IMG/VR virus record: IMGVR_UViG_3300025927_000421 | Location: 1-39,048 of that record | DNA from: a virus | Direction: 5' to 3' (one strand) | Length of the DNA stretch: 39,048 bases | Shown here: in pieces, positions 8,141-17,055 of the stretch | Layout of the letters: each line of letters begins with the position of its first letter | Position numbering within the stretch: position 1 is the stretch's first letter | Notes under the pieces: generated by a model | Database searches by the model: none | Seen by the model: the letters and a program-made list of their open reading frames with translations, nothing else | Told to the model about the DNA's origin: nothing | Position numbers and translations under genes: made by a program

Positions 8141-8539
8141 GTGGAGAGCGTCGTCTACGACGGCCCCCAGCCGAGCCGCACGCTGGAACTCGGCCCGGGC
8201 AAGATCATCAACCTCACCAAGGGGGAGCCCTTCGAGGTCACTCCCGAGCTCGCCGAGCAGCTGCTCGAGCAACGCCACTTCTCGGCCGTCGGCAAGGCGA
8301 GCAAGGGCAGGGGCAAGGGCAAGAAGCCGAGCAAGCTCACCCAGCTCAAGGTCCAGGCCACCGAGCTCGGGATCGAGGGCGCCGAGAAGCTGCGGACGAT
8401 CAAGGCTGCCGAAGCCGCGATCGAGAAGGCGAGCGCCGACGCCGCCGCGGAGGCGGAGGCCCAGCAGTCCTCGCCTCCGGCCGAGACCACCGACAACACC
8501 GACGTCGGCGAGTCCGGCGCGCAGAAGGAAGGGGAGTAA
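8141..8539 (+). CDS. Small structural-region protein with HeH/SAP-like segment
   Basis: A 132-aa protein starting with GTG 8141 behind a strong AAGGAGGT. The N-terminal 50 residues include LELGPGKIINLTKGEPFEVT, a short beta-rich element. Then comes a Gly/Lys-rich hinge (SKGRGKGKKPSK), a helical segment (LTQLKVQATELGIEG onward) resembling the HeH module found in two other head genes, and an acidic Ser/Thr/Pro/Glu tail. Its role is unknown. It precedes the tail-tube gene, where phages often keep a small accessory head or tail protein. Confidence 0.65.
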   Translation: MESVVYDGPQPSRTLELGPGKIINLTKGEPFEVTPELAEQLLEQRHFSAVGKASKGRGKGKKPSKLTQLKVQATELGIEGAEKLRTIKAAEAAIEKASADAAAEAEAQQSSPPAETTDNTDVGESGAQKEGE

Positions 8540-8542
8540 CCG

Positions 8543-9547
8543 ATGGGCACCGGACTCGACGCATCCCTCGGGATGGCGCTGGAGGCAGGCTACGGCACCT
8601 ACAAAGCTCCGAGCGACTTCATCGAGGTGGAGCAGATCGGGCTGAAGCGCAAACCCAACTACACGAACTCGCGGCCGCTCCGCCGGCGGCCGGGCATCCC
8701 CGGGCGGCGGAGCCGGGAGACGTCGCGGATGGCCGAAGGCCCGATCGCGATCGAGGTCCCGAACAAGGGCCTCGGCCTGCTGCTCTACCTGCTCCACGGC
8801 GCCAACGAAGCCACGGCGGGGCCGAAAAAACAGGGCGAAACTGCCGCCTACCGGCAGAAACACCCGATTGGGGTCACGGCCCCGAAAGGGAAGTCGCTGA
8901 CGATCCAGGCCAACAAGCCGAGCGTCGAAGGCGACAACCCCTTCACCTACGTCGGGTCGAAGATCACGCAGGCGACGTTCTCCTGCGGGACCAACGAGCA
9001 GCTGAAAGCGTCCTTCGACATCAACGCGAAGGATGCGCTGACCGACAAACCGCTGGCGCCGACCAGCTACCCCGACCCGATCGACTCCTACGTTTTCGAC
9101 GAAGCCTTCGTCGAAATCGACGGCGTGGACGTGACGGCCACCGGCCTGATCATCGCTTCGTTCAATCTGGCAATCCCGCTGCCGATGAAAACCGGCCGGA
9201 TGGGGCTCGGTAGGGGCGGCACGCAGGCCGAACCGATCGGTTTCAACGACACGATGAAACCGACGCTCGGCCTCGATCTGGAGTTCACCGACATGGACCT
9301 CTACAACCACGTGATCAACGAGGACGAAATCCCGGTCGTGATCGGCTTCAAAGGCGAGGAAATCGCCGGTGGCTTCCACGACGAAATCGTCTTCGACGTC
9401 GCCGCCGGCAAGTTCGTCGGCGACGCCGCGGACCCGGACGTCTCCGGCCCCGACGTGGTCGGCCAGTCGGCCTCTCTGGAGGTCTTCGACTCGATCACCG
9501 ACCCGCTGGTGACGATCGAATACCAGAGCGTAGACGCGACCTTCTAA
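8543..9547 (+). CDS. Major tail (tube) protein
   Basis: Subunit of the non-contractile tail tube. The 334-aa sequence opens with MGTGLDASLGMALEAGYGTY, a start common to tail-tube proteins of actinobacterial siphoviruses, followed by FIEVEQIGLKRKPNY and an Arg-rich loop. The long remainder alternates beta strands, and the C-terminus ends in a short domain (TDPLVTIEYQSVDATF). Length and position between connector genes and the chaperone/tape-measure cluster fit. GGAAGGGGAG precedes the ATG. No frameshift or C-terminal Ig domain is evident. Confidence 0.8.
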   Translation: MGTGLDASLGMALEAGYGTYKAPSDFIEVEQIGLKRKPNYTNSRPLRRRPGIPGRRSRETSRMAEGPIAIEVPNKGLGLLLYLLHGANEATAGPKKQGETAAYRQKHPIGVTAPKGKSLTIQANKPSVEGDNPFTYVGSKITQATFSCGTNEQLKASFDINAKDALTDKPLAPTSYPDPIDSYVFDEAFVEIDGVDVTATGLIIASFNLAIPLPMKTGRMGLGRGGTQAEPIGFNDTMKPTLGLDLEFTDMDLYNHVINEDEIPVVIGFKGEEIAGGFHDEIVFDVAAGKFVGDAADPDVSGPDVVGQSASLEVFDSITDPLVTIEYQSVDATF

Positions 9548-9561
9548 GTCGCGGGCGGTCG

Positions 9562-9975
9562 ATGGCCCGCAGGGATGATCTCTCCCTCAAGGTAGAGGGC
9601 CTGGCGAAGCTCAGGCGAGACCTGCGGGCCATTGACAAAGACCTGGGGAAATCCCTCACCGATCATCTGAGGGATCTCGCCAGGGAGGTTCGAGACGACG
9701 CCCGATCAAACCTTCGGGAGCGTTCGAAGGATCCACAGAACCGGATCGAGAAGACGATCAAGCACTCGGTCAAGGCCAAGGGTGCCTCGGTCTTCTCCGA
9801 CCACCCCGGTGCCGCCGTACAGAACTACGGCGGCACCATCGCCCCGAAGGGGACGCCGATCGAGATCAAAGGCAAGTCCTACATGGACGACGCCGTTCAC
9901 AACCGGGCCGATCACGTCAAGGAGCAGGTCGAAGGCCTACTCGACGGGATCGCCGACCGCAACGGCTTTCACTGA
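9562..9975 (+). CDS. HK97 gp10-like minor tail/connector protein
   Basis: A 137-aa protein of the HK97-gp10 family, which takes part in head-tail joining or tail completion. Recognisable features are the N-terminal helical repeat (LRRDLRAIDKDLGKSLTDHL), RDDARSNLRERS, and the central GAAVQNYGGTIAPKG, the 'E/QYGGTI' element typical of this family, followed by a C-terminal helix. In many phages this gene precedes the tail tube; here it follows it. The start ATG 9562 has only a weak ribosome site. A large hairpin follows at 9991. Confidence 0.75.
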   Translation: MARRDDLSLKVEGLAKLRRDLRAIDKDLGKSLTDHLRDLAREVRDDARSNLRERSKDPQNRIEKTIKHSVKAKGASVFSDHPGAAVQNYGGTIAPKGTPIEIKGKSYMDDAVHNRADHVKEQVEGLLDGIADRNGFH

Positions 9976-9990
9976 TCTTCAAAAACGTGC

Positions 9991-10023
9991 CCCGGCCCGG
10001 CTTTTCGGCAGGGCTGGGCCGGG
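9991..10023 (+). other. GC-rich hairpin between gp10-like gene and chaperone
   Basis: CCCGGCCC at 9991-9998 pairs with GGGCCGGG at 10016-10023. The stem can extend inward by three further pairs, one of them G-T, giving about 11 bp around an 11-nt loop. No T-run follows. It may act as attenuator or mRNA end structure separating tube and tape-measure expression. Function is inference. Confidence 0.55.
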
Positions 10024-10065
10024 TCGCGAACTGCCGAACCTGCCGAGAGAAGGGAGCTACACCAC

Positions 10066-10434
10066 ATGGCGAGAGCGAAAAGCAAAGAGCAGAAAAGCGC
10101 TGAGGAGGAGAAGCCGAGCATTGTCTGCCGGTGCCACTTCCGCGGCACCCAGCGTCAGTTCACGATCGACGTGCTCGATCTCACTTTCGAAGAGCAGGCC
10201 ATCCTCGAGGAGTACTTTGACGAACCATTCGAGTTCGCCAAACAGCGCGGGTGGATCGGCTTCTCCGCCAAAGGCAAGATCGCGATCGCCTACCTCGCCC
10301 GCCGCCGGCGCGAGCCCGAGTACACGCTCGAGCAGGCGACCGAAGAGCTCAAGAAATTTGAGGCAGCCGCAGGAGGGGAGGACGCCGAGCGCCCTACTCC
10401 AGGCGACTCCAAGGACGATGGTTCCCAGAGCTGA
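10066..10434 (+). CDS. Tail assembly chaperone, short form (G-like)
   Basis: A 122-aa protein whose place directly upstream of the tape-measure gene, behind the tail tube, is the lambda G position. These chaperones hold the tape measure while tube subunits polymerise around it. The N-terminus is charged (ARAKSKEQKSAEEEK), the centre folds as mixed strand/helix with LTFEEQAILEEYF, and the C-terminus is an acidic tail ending in DDGSQS. A conserved second reading frame continues past its stop, as expected for G/GT pairs. AAGGGAG lies upstream of ATG 10066. Confidence 0.75.
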   Translation: MARAKSKEQKSAEEEKPSIVCRCHFRGTQRQFTIDVLDLTFEEQAILEEYFDEPFEFAKQRGWIGFSAKGKIAIAYLARRRREPEYTLEQATEELKKFEAAAGGEDAERPTPGDSKDDGSQS

Positions 10435-10583
10435 GCATCTACGGGATCACCCCGGCCGAAGTGCAGGGCCTGACCCCCGAAACCTGGGAGAAGATCCACG
10501 CGGATCTCGATTCAGCTACCGGCGTCGCCGCGCTAGTGAAGGCGGCCGGACTGCTTGCGATCACGCTGGCGAAGCGGGGCTGA
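10362..10583 (+). CDS. Frameshift extension of tail assembly chaperone (T-like)
   Basis: The -1 frame relative to the gene at 10066 is open from 10362 (after a TGA at 10359) to a TGA at 10581. It encodes ELSIYGITPAEVQGLTPETW and onward, the kind of 'xIYGITPAxV' segment seen in GT products of actinobacterial phages. It has no credible start of its own, and the tape-measure GTG follows immediately. So a fusion made by -1 slippage between 10362 and 10434 is the best reading. No perfect XXXYYYZ heptamer is visible. AGGGGAG at 10374-10380 and CCCT at 10392-10395 are the best slip candidates. Confidence 0.7.
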   Translation, partial: GSRRRGGRRAPYSRRLQGRWFPELSIYGITPAEVQGLTPETWEKIHADLDSATGVAALVKAAGLLAITLAKRG

Positions 10584-13500
10584 GTGGCCACTCGTAAGCT
10601 CGAGATCGAGATCGTCGGCGACAACTCTTCGTTGTCGCGGGCGCTGAGGGCTTCTGCCCGGGATTCCGACACGTTCGGATCCCGGCTAAGCCATGCAGCG
10701 AAGACGGGCGCCATAGCGCTCGGAACCGGCCTCGTTGCAGCTGCGGGCGCGGCTGCCTATGGGATCGCGAAGTCGACGGAGGCGGCTGAAGAGTCGAACA
10801 AAGTCCACGAGCAGACTGAGGCGGTTCTGCGCTCCACCGGGCACGCCGCCAACGTCAACCAGAAGGATGTCGAAGCTCTCGCCGGCGCAATCAGCCGCAA
10901 AACCGGCATTGATGACGAGCAGGTGCAGTCGGGCGCGAATCTCCTCCTCACCTTCACCAACATCCGCAACGAGGTCGGGAAGGGCAACGATATCTTCGAC
11001 GAGGCCACGCGCACCGTCGTCGACATGTCGGCTGCGCTGGACCAGGACGCGAAATCCTCAGCGATCCAGCTGGGTAAAGCCCTCAACGACCCGATCAAAG
11101 GCATCACGGCTCTGCAGCGCGTCGGCGTCTCCTTCTCCGAGCAAAAAGCCGAACAGATCAAACAGTGGGTGGAAGAGGGAGACACCCTGCGGGCCCAGAA
11201 GGCGATCTTGGCCGAGCTCACCACCGAGTTCGGTGGCTCGGCTGCCGCCCAGGCGACGGCCATGGACAAGATCAAAGTCTCGGTCGGCAACGTCGAGGAG
11301 TCGATCGGCAACGTCTTCCTGCCCCTGATCGAACAGGGCGCCGACAAGCTCAACCGGGACTTTGTCCCGCAGCTGCAGCACACCGCCGATGGCCTGGCGC
11401 GAATCGCCAAGCGGAAGGATCTCGACCTCGGCGAGAAGCTCGCGCTTGGTGAGGATCAGCTAAAGCGCGAATGGGGTGAGGTCCCCGGCGAGCTCGGCCA
11501 CCTGATCGACCAGGCGGCGCCGGTGGTCGCGTCTCATGCTGGGCATCTCGGCGTGCTCATGGTCAAGGGCCTGGGCGAAGGGTTCATCAACTCCGACATC
11601 TGGGGAAAACTGGCGCTCGGAGCAGTCGTCGTAAGCAAATTCGGCGGCGTAGGAGCCTTCAAAGGCCTCGGCGGTAAGGCGGGCAGGGCTTGGGGAGGTG
11701 GATTTATGGCCGCCATCCTCGGTTTCGAACTCGTCAAAGAGGCCAAACAGATCATCGAAGGCGAAAAGCTCGACAGCACGCCTCGTGAGGAACTGGCGCC
11801 GAAGCTGCGAGAGGAGTTCCACCTCGGCACCGATGACATCAAGTTCGAGGGTCGCGACAAGATCCGGCTTTCGACTGAAGTGGGCGACCTCGTCTTCAAC
11901 ACCAGGACCGAAAAGCTGGTGCACGCCCGGGCCGAGAAGCTCAAGCACGTCATCGGTCAGGTCCCGGGGCAGATGCTCGACGACTACGAACGGGCGTTGC
12001 GGCAGGGGACCCCGAAGGGAGAGCAGGCGCTCACCCATAGTCTGGATCGGCTCTCCAGCGTCAAGTTCGGCGGCGGCGACGATCCGCTCGGGTTCGCCCG
12101 CAGCTTCGAAGCGAGCTGGCGAAAGTCTGGACACATCACTGACCAAAACGTCGCCGGCATCGAACGGTCCCTGGAGAAGATGACGCCGGCCGGCGCGCTC
12201 GCGAGCGGTCGGATGATGGTCAAGATGGCTCGGGAACTCCAAGCGAAAGGAGAGCTGTCCAAGGGAGAGGTCGACGACCTGCGCACCGCGATTGGCAACA
12301 TGCTCACGCGGCTGGTCACGCAGGGCGGGAAAAAGAGCGAAGCGTTCGCAGCTGCCGTTGGTGCGCCGTTCGGAGTGCTCTCTCTCGACGTCGCTGAAGC
12401 CCTCGAAAACATCGGCGTCAACGTCGGCTCTTTGCTGGAGGCCCTCGGTGCCAAGAACCCCGACCTGCAGTTCACCCTCCAATACATCAAGGGCCACGGT
12501 GGTGCCGGCTCCGGCAAGAAATACCTCGGCCAGGTGCCGGAACTGGGCAAGGCCGCCGGGGGCGCGGTGCGGGTGCCCGGGCAAGGTCTCCATGACACGG
12601 TTCCCCTCGCCGTCAACGGCGCCCTGGCGGCGGTCGTCGCGCCCGGGGAGGAGCTGATGGTGGTCAACCGCCACCAGCGTGGCCCCCTGGACTTTGCGGT
12701 CGCCAACGCCTTCGGGGTGGCTGGGATGCCGGGATTCTTCGACGCTTTCGACCGCCCCCACTACATGGCGAAGGGTGGCCTGCATGAGCCACAACTGCAC
12801 GGTCCCGATCCTCTGCGCGGCCTCGGCCAGGCAGGGATTCACAAGGGCTACCTCGCCGCTGAGGCCTACCTGAAGGCGCACCGGCCGAAGGTCAGCCCCG
12901 GTGGCGGCGGGGTAGCCGGCTACAGCGGCCCGCCGGCGAGCATGAGGCAGCTCGGAGACAACGCCTGGGTCGATTCCCACACCCTCGCCGTGACCGCCTT
13001 CCTCGACAAGAAGTTCGGGTTGACGATGTCGAGCGGCTACCGCTCCCCCGAGCACAACGCCGAAATCGGCGGCGCCCCCGGATCCCTGCACACTCACGGC
13101 TCGCCGTCGAATCCTGGCGCCACCGATTCGGTCGGATCTATGGCGGCGATGCAGGCCTACATCGCCTTCGCGAAGCAGCACGTCGCCGGCCTGCAGGAGG
13201 CGATGGTCGACAACTACGCAGGCCTTGGTTACAACGCCCACCTCGGCTTCTTCGACACCGGCGGCATCGTCAAGGGCCGCGTGACCTGGTTCAACGGCGG
13301 TGCCACCGCTGGCGGCTGGAACACTTCTCAGCCCGGCCTTGCCCTCAACCTCGACCCGGGCACCGACTCGGGCTGGAACAACGACACGACCCAGCACTGG
13401 ATGGAGCTCGCCCGGGCCGGCCACCCCGTCTACGCGAAGGCGACGATCGGCGGGAAATCGGCAAATCTGCCGATCACCGACCTCGGTCCCGCAGGGTGGA

Positions 13501-14966
13501 CCGGGAATGCCATCGACGTCACCGAGGGCGGGGTCGCGAAGCTCGGCTTCACCACGGACACTTTCCCCTCGGGGTCTACCGGCCGCGTCGAAATCATGGG
13601 AGAAGGCGCCAGCGCCGGCGGCAAAAAAGAACACGTGCCGTCGGCTTCCAAGCAGCAGAAACACACCCTCGGCTCTCTGCACCACCGAGCCACTGGGGTT
13701 CTGCAGGAAATCAAGGGCCTCGAGCACCAGTACAAGAAGTACGGCGGCACGCCGCGCGGCCGCCGCGCCCTCAACCGGGCCGAGCGCTTCGCCGAGGAAG
13801 CCGTGGAGGAAGAGAAGGCAGGCAACCGCGAGCAGGCGCAGGAACTCATTAGCCATGCCCGCGACCAGATCGGCAAGGCCCGCGACTCCTTCCAGACCGC
13901 CCAGGAAAACGTCTACACCCCGGGGTTGAAACCGAGCTCGATGCCTGGGGCCGCCACCGGCACCTACGACCCGAGCAAGCCCTACTCGCCCTCGAACCTC
14001 CCCGGCGCCGCGGTGCTCCCGCCGGAAATCAAGTCGATCCTGACGGCGCCTGGGCTCGACTTCGGCGGCAAGCACGACGCCGTCGAAGCCGCGCTCACGA
14101 TGGCCGGTCTCACCGCGGGCGATGAAGACGACGCGGCGGCGCTGAATCTCCTCCTCGGCATGGACCGGGAACGGCGTAAACGGTTGAAGAAGAAGTGGCG
14201 CGAAGAGAACAAGGCCCTTCTCAAAGGCGGCCTCACCAAAAAACAACGCGAAGCTCTGATCGAACGACACGAACGCACCACCGCTGCCCTCGGCGAAGCA
14301 GCCGGCAACATCAGCTCCGACCGGGAACGGATCAAATCGCTGAATGAAGGCTCCTCGCCCGCCGATCGGGCTGACCTCGAGCTCGCCCGCGCTGAATCCA
14401 CCTCCGGCAAAGGCGATGATCTCGAAGCCCTCAAACACATCGAAGAACTGGCGAAGAAGGAACTTGACGAGGCCGAAAAGTCAGGCGACCCGCGGGAGAT
14501 CGCTGAAGCGACCCGCAACCTGAAACAGGCCGCAGAAGCGCTGCGCGAAGCGGCTCCGACCGAAGAAGACTTCGCCAACCGCGACCTGGCTCTGGCCGAA
14601 CTCACCGAAGGCACCGAAGACGACAAATCCGCCCTCGAAAAGCTTCTCGCGATCGCAGAAGCCGAATTGGCCACGGCCTTGGCCTCGCCGGATCCCCGCG
14701 ATGACATCGAAGCCGCCCACAAGGTCAAACAGATCCGCGACTCCCTGCAGTCGATCGACCAGTCCATTCAGAACGGCGAGCTCGCCCAGGAGGTCAAAGC
14801 CTTGCGCGAAGAGCTGGAGAAGAACCGGAAACTCTCGGAATCTGAGGCCGCGGTCTCAGCTGCCGTCGCGCGCCGCGCGCTCGCCGACATGATCTCCGGC
14901 GAGCTGGGCCCGCGGATCGCCCACCAATCGCTGACGGCCGGCCCTGGGACGATCGGGACGCTTTAG
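10584..14966 (+). CDS. Tape measure protein with M15-like and RlpA-like domains
   Basis: Sets tail length and is ejected with the DNA. The 1460-aa product starts at GTG immediately after the chaperone stop. Residues 36-60 are a hydrophobic Ala/Gly stretch, and 60-300 match the TP901-type tape-measure core (long helices, GKALNDPIKGITALQRVG). Residues about 780-890 resemble an M15 peptidase: Arg820 in GYRSPEHN, His836 and Asp848 as possible metal ligands, His886 in YNAHLGF. Residues about 895-1005 resemble an RlpA-like double-psi barrel with TDLGPAGW (Asp966) and NAIDVT (Asp978). Both could open peptidoglycan during entry. From about 1160 on are three degenerate helical repeats. The domain calls are motif-based. 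Confidence 0.88.
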   Translation: MATRKLEIEIVGDNSSLSRALRASARDSDTFGSRLSHAAKTGAIALGTGLVAAAGAAAYGIAKSTEAAEESNKVHEQTEAVLRSTGHAANVNQKDVEALAGAISRKTGIDDEQVQSGANLLLTFTNIRNEVGKGNDIFDEATRTVVDMSAALDQDAKSSAIQLGKALNDPIKGITALQRVGVSFSEQKAEQIKQWVEEGDTLRAQKAILAELTTEFGGSAAAQATAMDKIKVSVGNVEESIGNVFLPLIEQGADKLNRDFVPQLQHTADGLARIAKRKDLDLGEKLALGEDQLKREWGEVPGELGHLIDQAAPVVASHAGHLGVLMVKGLGEGFINSDIWGKLALGAVVVSKFGGVGAFKGLGGKAGRAWGGGFMAAILGFELVKEAKQIIEGEKLDSTPREELAPKLREEFHLGTDDIKFEGRDKIRLSTEVGDLVFNTRTEKLVHARAEKLKHVIGQVPGQMLDDYERALRQGTPKGEQALTHSLDRLSSVKFGGGDDPLGFARSFEASWRKSGHITDQNVAGIERSLEKMTPAGALASGRMMVKMARELQAKGELSKGEVDDLRTAIGNMLTRLVTQGGKKSEAFAAAVGAPFGVLSLDVAEALENIGVNVGSLLEALGAKNPDLQFTLQYIKGHGGAGSGKKYLGQVPELGKAAGGAVRVPGQGLHDTVPLAVNGALAAVVAPGEELMVVNRHQRGPLDFAVANAFGVAGMPGFFDAFDRPHYMAKGGLHEPQLHGPDPLRGLGQAGIHKGYLAAEAYLKAHRPKVSPGGGGVAGYSGPPASMRQLGDNAWVDSHTLAVTAFLDKKFGLTMSSGYRSPEHNAEIGGAPGSLHTHGSPSNPGATDSVGSMAAMQAYIAFAKQHVAGLQEAMVDNYAGLGYNAHLGFFDTGGIVKGRVTWFNGGATAGGWNTSQPGLALNLDPGTDSGWNNDTTQHWMELARAGHPVYAKATIGGKSANLPITDLGPAGWTGNAIDVTEGGVAKLGFTTDTFPSGSTGRVEIMGEGASAGGKKEHVPSASKQQKHTLGSLHHRATGVLQEIKGLEHQYKKYGGTPRGRRALNRAERFAEEAVEEEKAGNREQAQELISHARDQIGKARDSFQTAQENVYTPGLKPSSMPGAATGTYDPSKPYSPSNLPGAAVLPPEIKSILTAPGLDFGGKHDAVEAALTMAGLTAGDEDDAAALNLLLGMDRERRKRLKKKWREENKALLKGGLTKKQREALIERHERTTAALGEAAGNISSDRERIKSLNEGSSPADRADLELARAESTSGKGDDLEALKHIEELAKKELDEAEKSGDPREIAEATRNLKQAAEALREAAPTEEDFANRDLALAELTEGTEDDKSALEKLLAIAEAELATALASPDPRDDIEAAHKVKQIRDSLQSIDQSIQNGELAQEVKALREELEKNRKLSESEAAVSAAVARRALADMISGELGPRIAHQSLTAGPGTIGTL

Positions 14967-17027
14967 ATGATCAACAACCTCGAGGGGATCCTCATCGGCG
15001 AGCTCGACGTCAACGACGGCATCCGCTACAGCGTCGAGAGCTTTGTCTTCAAGCCCGCTGAAGCAAAGCCCCAGTGGGCCGACAACGCTGACTCCGACGG
15101 CGCCGTGCTGGTGCAGGAGCCCCACTACACCAACGCCTACTTCGAACTGCAGATCCGGGTGGAGCCCGCTCGCGACCAGGACGAAGCGCTGGAAGCTGTA
15201 GGTGACCTGCTCGACGCGATCCACTCGGCCAAACGCACCCCCGGTGGCCTGCCGATCCCGTGGACCCCGAACGCCTCGACGCGCACCTACACCTGGTATG
15301 CGCTGCTGGGGGAGCTAGAGGAGCTACCGACCGAGCTGAACGGTGACCTGGCGGGCTGGTTTATCGACTCACCGGTCGTGAAAGTGAAAATGACCTGCAG
15401 GCCCTTCGGCTATGGCGACGAGCGGGTGGTGCTGGAGCCCCTCACCTCCAGCGAGCCGCTCCAGGTCCTCTACCTCGAGAACATCGAGGGAGACGTCCCT
15501 GCGGAGGCGACGCTCCGAGTCACCGACGAGGCCATGGAGAATCGGCGCTACTTCGAGTGGGGCCAGGATGTCGTCGCTGCTGCTGCCGACAATTCGCCCC
15601 TGGAGATGGAAATAGGAGTCGGGCTCACCATCACCGGCTTCATGGGCGAGCTAGCCACTCGTGGCGGCTCCCGCTCGGAAAAAGCAGCAGAGGTGGTGCT
15701 GACCCAGACGCCGGTGGTGATCTGCTCTACCGGGCAGATCACCCACACCGGTACTTTCAAACTGAAAGGTCGCGTGTTGTGTGCCGGCGCCGGCGGGCTG
15801 TTCCGCGCCTCCTACCGCGTCGGCGAGGGTCCTTGGACGTCGCTTCCATGGGTAACCCCGCAGGTGATCGGCTCCGGGTTCGCCATCTCGCCTGAAGCCG
15901 AATGGGCCGATCTCGATCTTGGCGAGGCGTTTCTGGAAGAGGTCAGCGCCGGGCCACAGGTCTCGGAAATCCGCATCGAGGGCCGAGCTGAACAAGGTGC
16001 CCCTAAGCTCTCGGCGTTCTGGGATCTCCTCGACCTCTTTCCTTCCCGCCGCTGGGGCCGCGCTCACGCTCCTCTCACCGTCAGCCTGCCCACCTCGATC
16101 CTGTGGGGGGACGCCTTCGATCAATCCGCAGGCACCGCCACGGGGGGAAAAGCCGAATACGGCGGAGCGCTGATCGCTCCGACCAACAGTGACACCACCG
16201 ATTTCACCTTCGCCGGAGGCAAGCTAAAGCGCACCGCGATCGGTGACACCGGCTCGATCGGCAGCGCCCCGCTTGAGGGCCGCGGGATCGGGGTGGCGAC
16301 GAAAGTTGAGGATCTCGGGTTTCGATTTGACTACAACATCGTCGGCTCGGCTTTGAACGAAGGCTTTGGAGCGGCCGCATTTACCTTCGGGCAGATCGTC
16401 AGCTACGTCGACAACACGCACTTCATCGCTGTCACGCTCGAATACACCTTTGCGCTCGGTTGGACGTTGATCGTGCGGCGCCCGGACGGGACCCCAATCG
16501 GCACCGTCGGCCTGGGCTGGCACCTCGGGCCCGCCGGCATCGAACCGACCAATGCGAACTACAGGACCGGCACCCTAATGTCGATCGTGCACGGAAATGT
16601 CCTCTCGGTCTACCTGGCCGGAGAGGCCCAAACCCTCACCCAACTAGTTTCGATCGAAGACCCGTTAGTCGGAGTCGAAGCTCGCTGCTTCATCTACGAC
16701 CAGTGGACCGGCGGCGGTGCGCTCACCCGCGAATACGACAACGTGGCGCTGTGGGTGCCCGATCAACAGCTCGTCTGCGCGAGCGGCCGCGCACTTGAGG
16801 TGCGTGGCGACAGCGAGGACCGCGAAGACCAAGCAGGAGATTTCTGGAGTCCGATGCCCTATCGCGGCTCTCACTTCCTACTTGACCCCGCCGGGCGCGA
16901 AGAACGGGTCAACAGGCTCGCGCTGCGAATGCGCCGCAACGATGTCGTTGGGGAGCCATCGCGCGATCTCACCGACCCACAAAGCGTCGAAGTCCGTGTG
17001 CGTGAGCGCGTCCTGGCTCCGCGCTGA
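14967..17027 (+). CDS. Minor tail protein, distal-tail-like with LamG-like domain
   Basis: A 686-aa protein beginning on the base after the tape-measure stop. The N-terminal 200 residues (INNLEGILIGELDVNDGIRY, then LEAVGDLLDAIHSAKRTPGG) fit a distal-tail (Dit)-type protein of siphoviruses. Residues about 376-596 form a beta-rich stretch with GDAFDQSAG, FDYNIVGSA, SYVDNTHFIAVTLEY and YDNVALWVP, the pattern of LamG/concanavalin-like jelly rolls that often bind polysaccharide. Position after the tape measure supports a tail-tip role; sugar binding is inference. The C-terminus is Arg-rich. Confidence 0.75.
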   Translation: MINNLEGILIGELDVNDGIRYSVESFVFKPAEAKPQWADNADSDGAVLVQEPHYTNAYFELQIRVEPARDQDEALEAVGDLLDAIHSAKRTPGGLPIPWTPNASTRTYTWYALLGELEELPTELNGDLAGWFIDSPVVKVKMTCRPFGYGDERVVLEPLTSSEPLQVLYLENIEGDVPAEATLRVTDEAMENRRYFEWGQDVVAAAADNSPLEMEIGVGLTITGFMGELATRGGSRSEKAAEVVLTQTPVVICSTGQITHTGTFKLKGRVLCAGAGGLFRASYRVGEGPWTSLPWVTPQVIGSGFAISPEAEWADLDLGEAFLEEVSAGPQVSEIRIEGRAEQGAPKLSAFWDLLDLFPSRRWGRAHAPLTVSLPTSILWGDAFDQSAGTATGGKAEYGGALIAPTNSDTTDFTFAGGKLKRTAIGDTGSIGSAPLEGRGIGVATKVEDLGFRFDYNIVGSALNEGFGAAAFTFGQIVSYVDNTHFIAVTLEYTFALGWTLIVRRPDGTPIGTVGLGWHLGPAGIEPTNANYRTGTLMSIVHGNVLSVYLAGEAQTLTQLVSIEDPLVGVEARCFIYDQWTGGGALTREYDNVALWVPDQQLVCASGRALEVRGDSEDREDQAGDFWSPMPYRGSHFLLDPAGREERVNRLALRMRRNDVVGEPSRDLTDPQSVEVRVRERVLAPR

Positions 17028-17055
17028 CCACTAACTAGCTGAGGGGGCTCCGACA

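Noticed and set aside
11460-14438. A 992-codon open frame antisense to the tape measure
   Set aside because: It arises from GC-rich codon bias of the plus-strand gene; its product is Arg/Gly/Val-rich with no domain, and the tape-measure frame is well supported.
15753-15770. CTTTCAAACTGAAAG-like palindrome resembling an operator arm
   Set aside because: It shares only the outer CTGAAA arm with the switch operator, lies inside a tail gene and lacks the inner arms.
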